Shown here: positions 60,786 through 64,000 of the stretch, in pieces
Layout of the letters: each line of letters starts with the position of its first letter
Numbering within the stretch: position 1 is the first letter of the stretch
Assembly (NCBI GenBank): GCA_031280545.1
Contig: JAITGP010000041.1
Coordinates: 1-64,000, forward strand
Length of the DNA: 64,000 nt
Direction: 5' to 3'
DNA from: Candidatus Peribacteria bacterium
Lineage (GTDB): Bacteria; Patescibacteria; JAEDAM01; Absconditabacterales; Absconditicoccaceae
The notes under the pieces: generated by a model
What the model was told of the DNA's origin: nothing
What the model saw: only the letters and a program-made list of their open reading frames with translations
Database searches by the model: none
Program-made: the position numbers and the translations under genes

Positions 60786-61760
60786 CTAAAAGTTTCTGAA
60801 AATCTCGTGGAGCTGTTTCTTTTTAGATTCAGCTTCTTTTTTCTCTTGAGTAAATTTTTCTTGTTCTGCGAGGTGAGTTTCGAATAAGAATCAGAATTTA
60901 TTGAGTTTGTCTGTGATTCCATTTGCTTCTTTGTTATCCTTAGTAAATTGATACAACAACATTTCATCTACGAAGATATCTAGGTGTTGGCTAGTAGTGG
61001 TGTAGGTCCATTGTAAAAGATGTTCCTCTTCTTCGTCATCTTGGGTTTCTACTTTTTTGATGAAGAGGTCGATATGGTCTGCTTCGTCTTCAATGAGATA
61101 CACGAAATATTCTAGGAGATTATCTGCAGTTTTCCCACCAATGATTTTAAAATTGCTCTTATCTTCTTGAAGGGCGAAGATAGCTCTGGCAGTATCGGTG
61201 AGTGATAGAAATTTGTCGAAGAGTTCGTTTCCTGTTTTTTTGGAAGGTTCAAGCTCTATTGTTTCTTCGGGCTCAATATTCTGCTCAATTTCTTCTTCCT
61301 CAGTCTCCTCTTCAGTCTCCTCAATAGGAAGGGAAACTTTTTCTTTTTCTGCTTTTTCTTCGATTTCTTCTGCAGAACTATCTTCAATCGTTTCTTCAAT
61401 AGGCTCTTCTACAATTTCATCGGGTTGTACTTCTTCAATGGGTTGTGTAGGCTCAATAGTCTCAACGGTTTCTGTTTCCTCATCATCTCCAAAGGGATCA
61501 AAATCTGTTAATTCGTCGGTTTCGGTCTCCACAGGGTCAACTGTGATTTCAGGTTCAAAACTGATGATTTCTTCAGCTTTTTCTGGCTCTGGAGCGTAGG
61601 AGATTGGAGCAATTTCGTCGGTTTTCGGAGGTTGTTCTCCGTGTACTTCAAAATTGGTATCGTTGAAATTTACCTCTCCACCGAAAAAGTTTTTCTTGGG
61701 CTGTTGGGTTGATGGGTTTTGTCTCTGTCCGTTGGTAGTTGGAGTGATTTGGTCAGTCAT
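60786..61760 (-). CDS. Hypothetical acidic protein with Glu/Pro-rich region
   Basis: The 324-residue protein has a long acidic, low-complexity region (residues 50-180, built from Glu, Thr, Ile and Pro, for example EEPIEETIEDSSAEEIEEK). A globular C-terminal domain (about 180-290, FDKFLSLTDTARAIFALQED) and a charged helical end follow. The TGA at 60891 is read as glycine in NKFGFLFE and adds the last 35 residues. I recognise no family. It is cytosolic by composition. It is divergent from atpD. Confidence 0.6.
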
Positions 61761-61907
61761 GGAAATCTTAGTAAAGAGTAAAGATTATATCTAGTATACT
61801 CGAAAAGAGAAAAAAAAGCAAATTTTTTGAGACGTTTTTCGCTTGCAATCTTAGAGCAATCTCGTAGAAAGGAAAATAGTAAATTGTCTTTTATCTCCTC
61901 TGGTTAT

Positions 61908-63290
<1,383 letters not shown>

Positions 63291-63360
63291 TCTCCCTCTT
63301 GAAAAAGCTTTCAGCTTCTTTATATTCAACGTATTCTCTTTACTTTCTATTTTCCTTTCT

Positions 63361-64000
63361 ATGGCAACATCTGCTAGTACTTCTAAGCTTTTTCGAGATG
63401 ATGTGAAGGCGATTTTCCACTCTTACAAAGGGCAAATGATTTGGATTGCGATCTTGAGTGGATTTCTGATTTTTTTACTCAATATTTTAATTGGAGTGTC
63501 TTTTTATGGTAATGCTTTTAATGATTCTCTGAGAGATAAATTGGGAATGTATTTCTATATTAAAGATTCTCCTGAGCAGGAAACGCAGATTTATAAACAG
63601 GTAATGAATCTGAAAGAAAAACTCCAGGTGGAAGGTTTAAAAGTGGATTTTTCAACCAAGGAAGATGCACTCGCATTTCTTCAAAAGAGATTGCCAGATT
63701 TGACGGGAAGTTTTGAAAGATTCTGAATGAAAAATCCTTTACCTGCGACACTGTATGTTACCTTTCATGATCAGTCTCAGTATGAAGTATTGCAGAGGGT
63801 AATGAATGAAAATAAAGATATTATTCTCAATGTGCAGGATCTTTCTCAAGTAAGAAACCTAGAACAGCAGGAAAATAGAGTGGTAAATATCATCAAACTT
63901 TCCAATTTTGTGCAGATTTTATGTTGGACGTTAGTGGTGGTGTTGGCAGCGGTGATTTTGTCTTTTGCAGTATTCTTTCTTAGAGGAATTTTCACCACCT
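63361..64000 (+). CDS. ftsX: Cell division protein FtsX (partial, runs off the window)
   Basis: The visible 213 codons begin with a cytosolic segment and a membrane helix (IWIAILSGFLIFLLNILIGVS). The extracellular domain follows (YFYIKDSPEQETQIYKQV, KEDALAFLQKRLPDL, PLPATLYVTFHDQSQYEVL), and then the start of the second helix (ILCWTLVVVLAAVILSFAVF). FtsX with FtsE controls peptidoglycan hydrolases during division. A TGA at 63724 is read as glycine in ERFGMKN. The C-terminal half is beyond the window. Confidence 0.87.

Overview
The window reads as a chromosomal segment of a Candidate Phyla Radiation bacterium that translates UGA as glycine (genetic code 25), i.e. the Gracilibacteria (BD1-5) / Absconditabacteria (SR1) group. 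Dozens of conserved genes contain in-frame TGA exactly where the family has glycine: the YchF P-loop (27637, 27652), the PrmC DxGTGSG motif (34254, 34266), the ATP synthase beta KVGLFGGAG motif (62361), TypA RGLLGFR (38742) and the CopA GMHCASC motif. Nearly all genes end in TAA or TAG. All coordinates below use this code; with a standard code about half of the genes break into pieces. The DNA is AT-rich, and many starts have pyrimidine-rich leaders rather than a Shine-Dalgarno sequence.

Layout. 1-7.2 kb: an elp3 remnant beside mobile-element-like repeats, a surface fibre-like protein, galE, gatB, a FISUMP lipoprotein-like gene, two tandem YhcG/DUF1016 nucleases and a short copy of the 5' end of gatB. 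7.2-13.7 kb: a complete diversity-generating retroelement (DGR). It has a lipoprotein target with a 3' variable repeat (VR), a MutS domain I-like accessory gene, the template repeat (TR), an Avd-like four-helix bundle protein and a reverse transcriptase. A REP-type hairpin array with a RAYT transposase and an NYN nuclease gene lies between target and cassette. 13.8-18 kb: a 1399-residue LRR/Ig/SLH-like surface protein.

18-27.5 kb: mostly translation genes on the minus strand (rplD, rplC, rpsJ, tuf, three tRNAs, rny, rpmH, an rpsF-rpsR fusion, tsf, secE), with a GIY-YIG gene lying among tRNA genes and tRNA pseudogenes. 27.6-37.4 kb: ychF, a UvrB C-terminal-half gene, an EamA-type transporter, a penicillin-binding transpeptidase, prmC and a DnaQ/DinG-like fusion. 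37.4-46.5 kb: typA, a cluster of orphan genes on strong sigma70-type promoters, tRNA-Arg and a 1427-residue PKD-type surface protein.

46.6-64 kb: a copper P-type ATPase behind a CsoR-like palindrome, rplI, a CBS-domain gene, an ABC-2 exporter (ATPase plus two permeases), infB, an LtaS-like sulfatase-fold enzyme, a Bacteroidetes-like lipoprotein protease that ends in TGA, two small cysteine-containing membrane proteins, an acidic protein, an isolated atpD and the start of ftsX.

Together the genes suggest a reduced, host- or prey-associated cell that invests in large and diversifiable surface proteins. The DGR is the outstanding system: 16 substitutions separate VR from TR and every one is at a TR adenine, which shows past mutagenic retrohoming into the lipoprotein gene.
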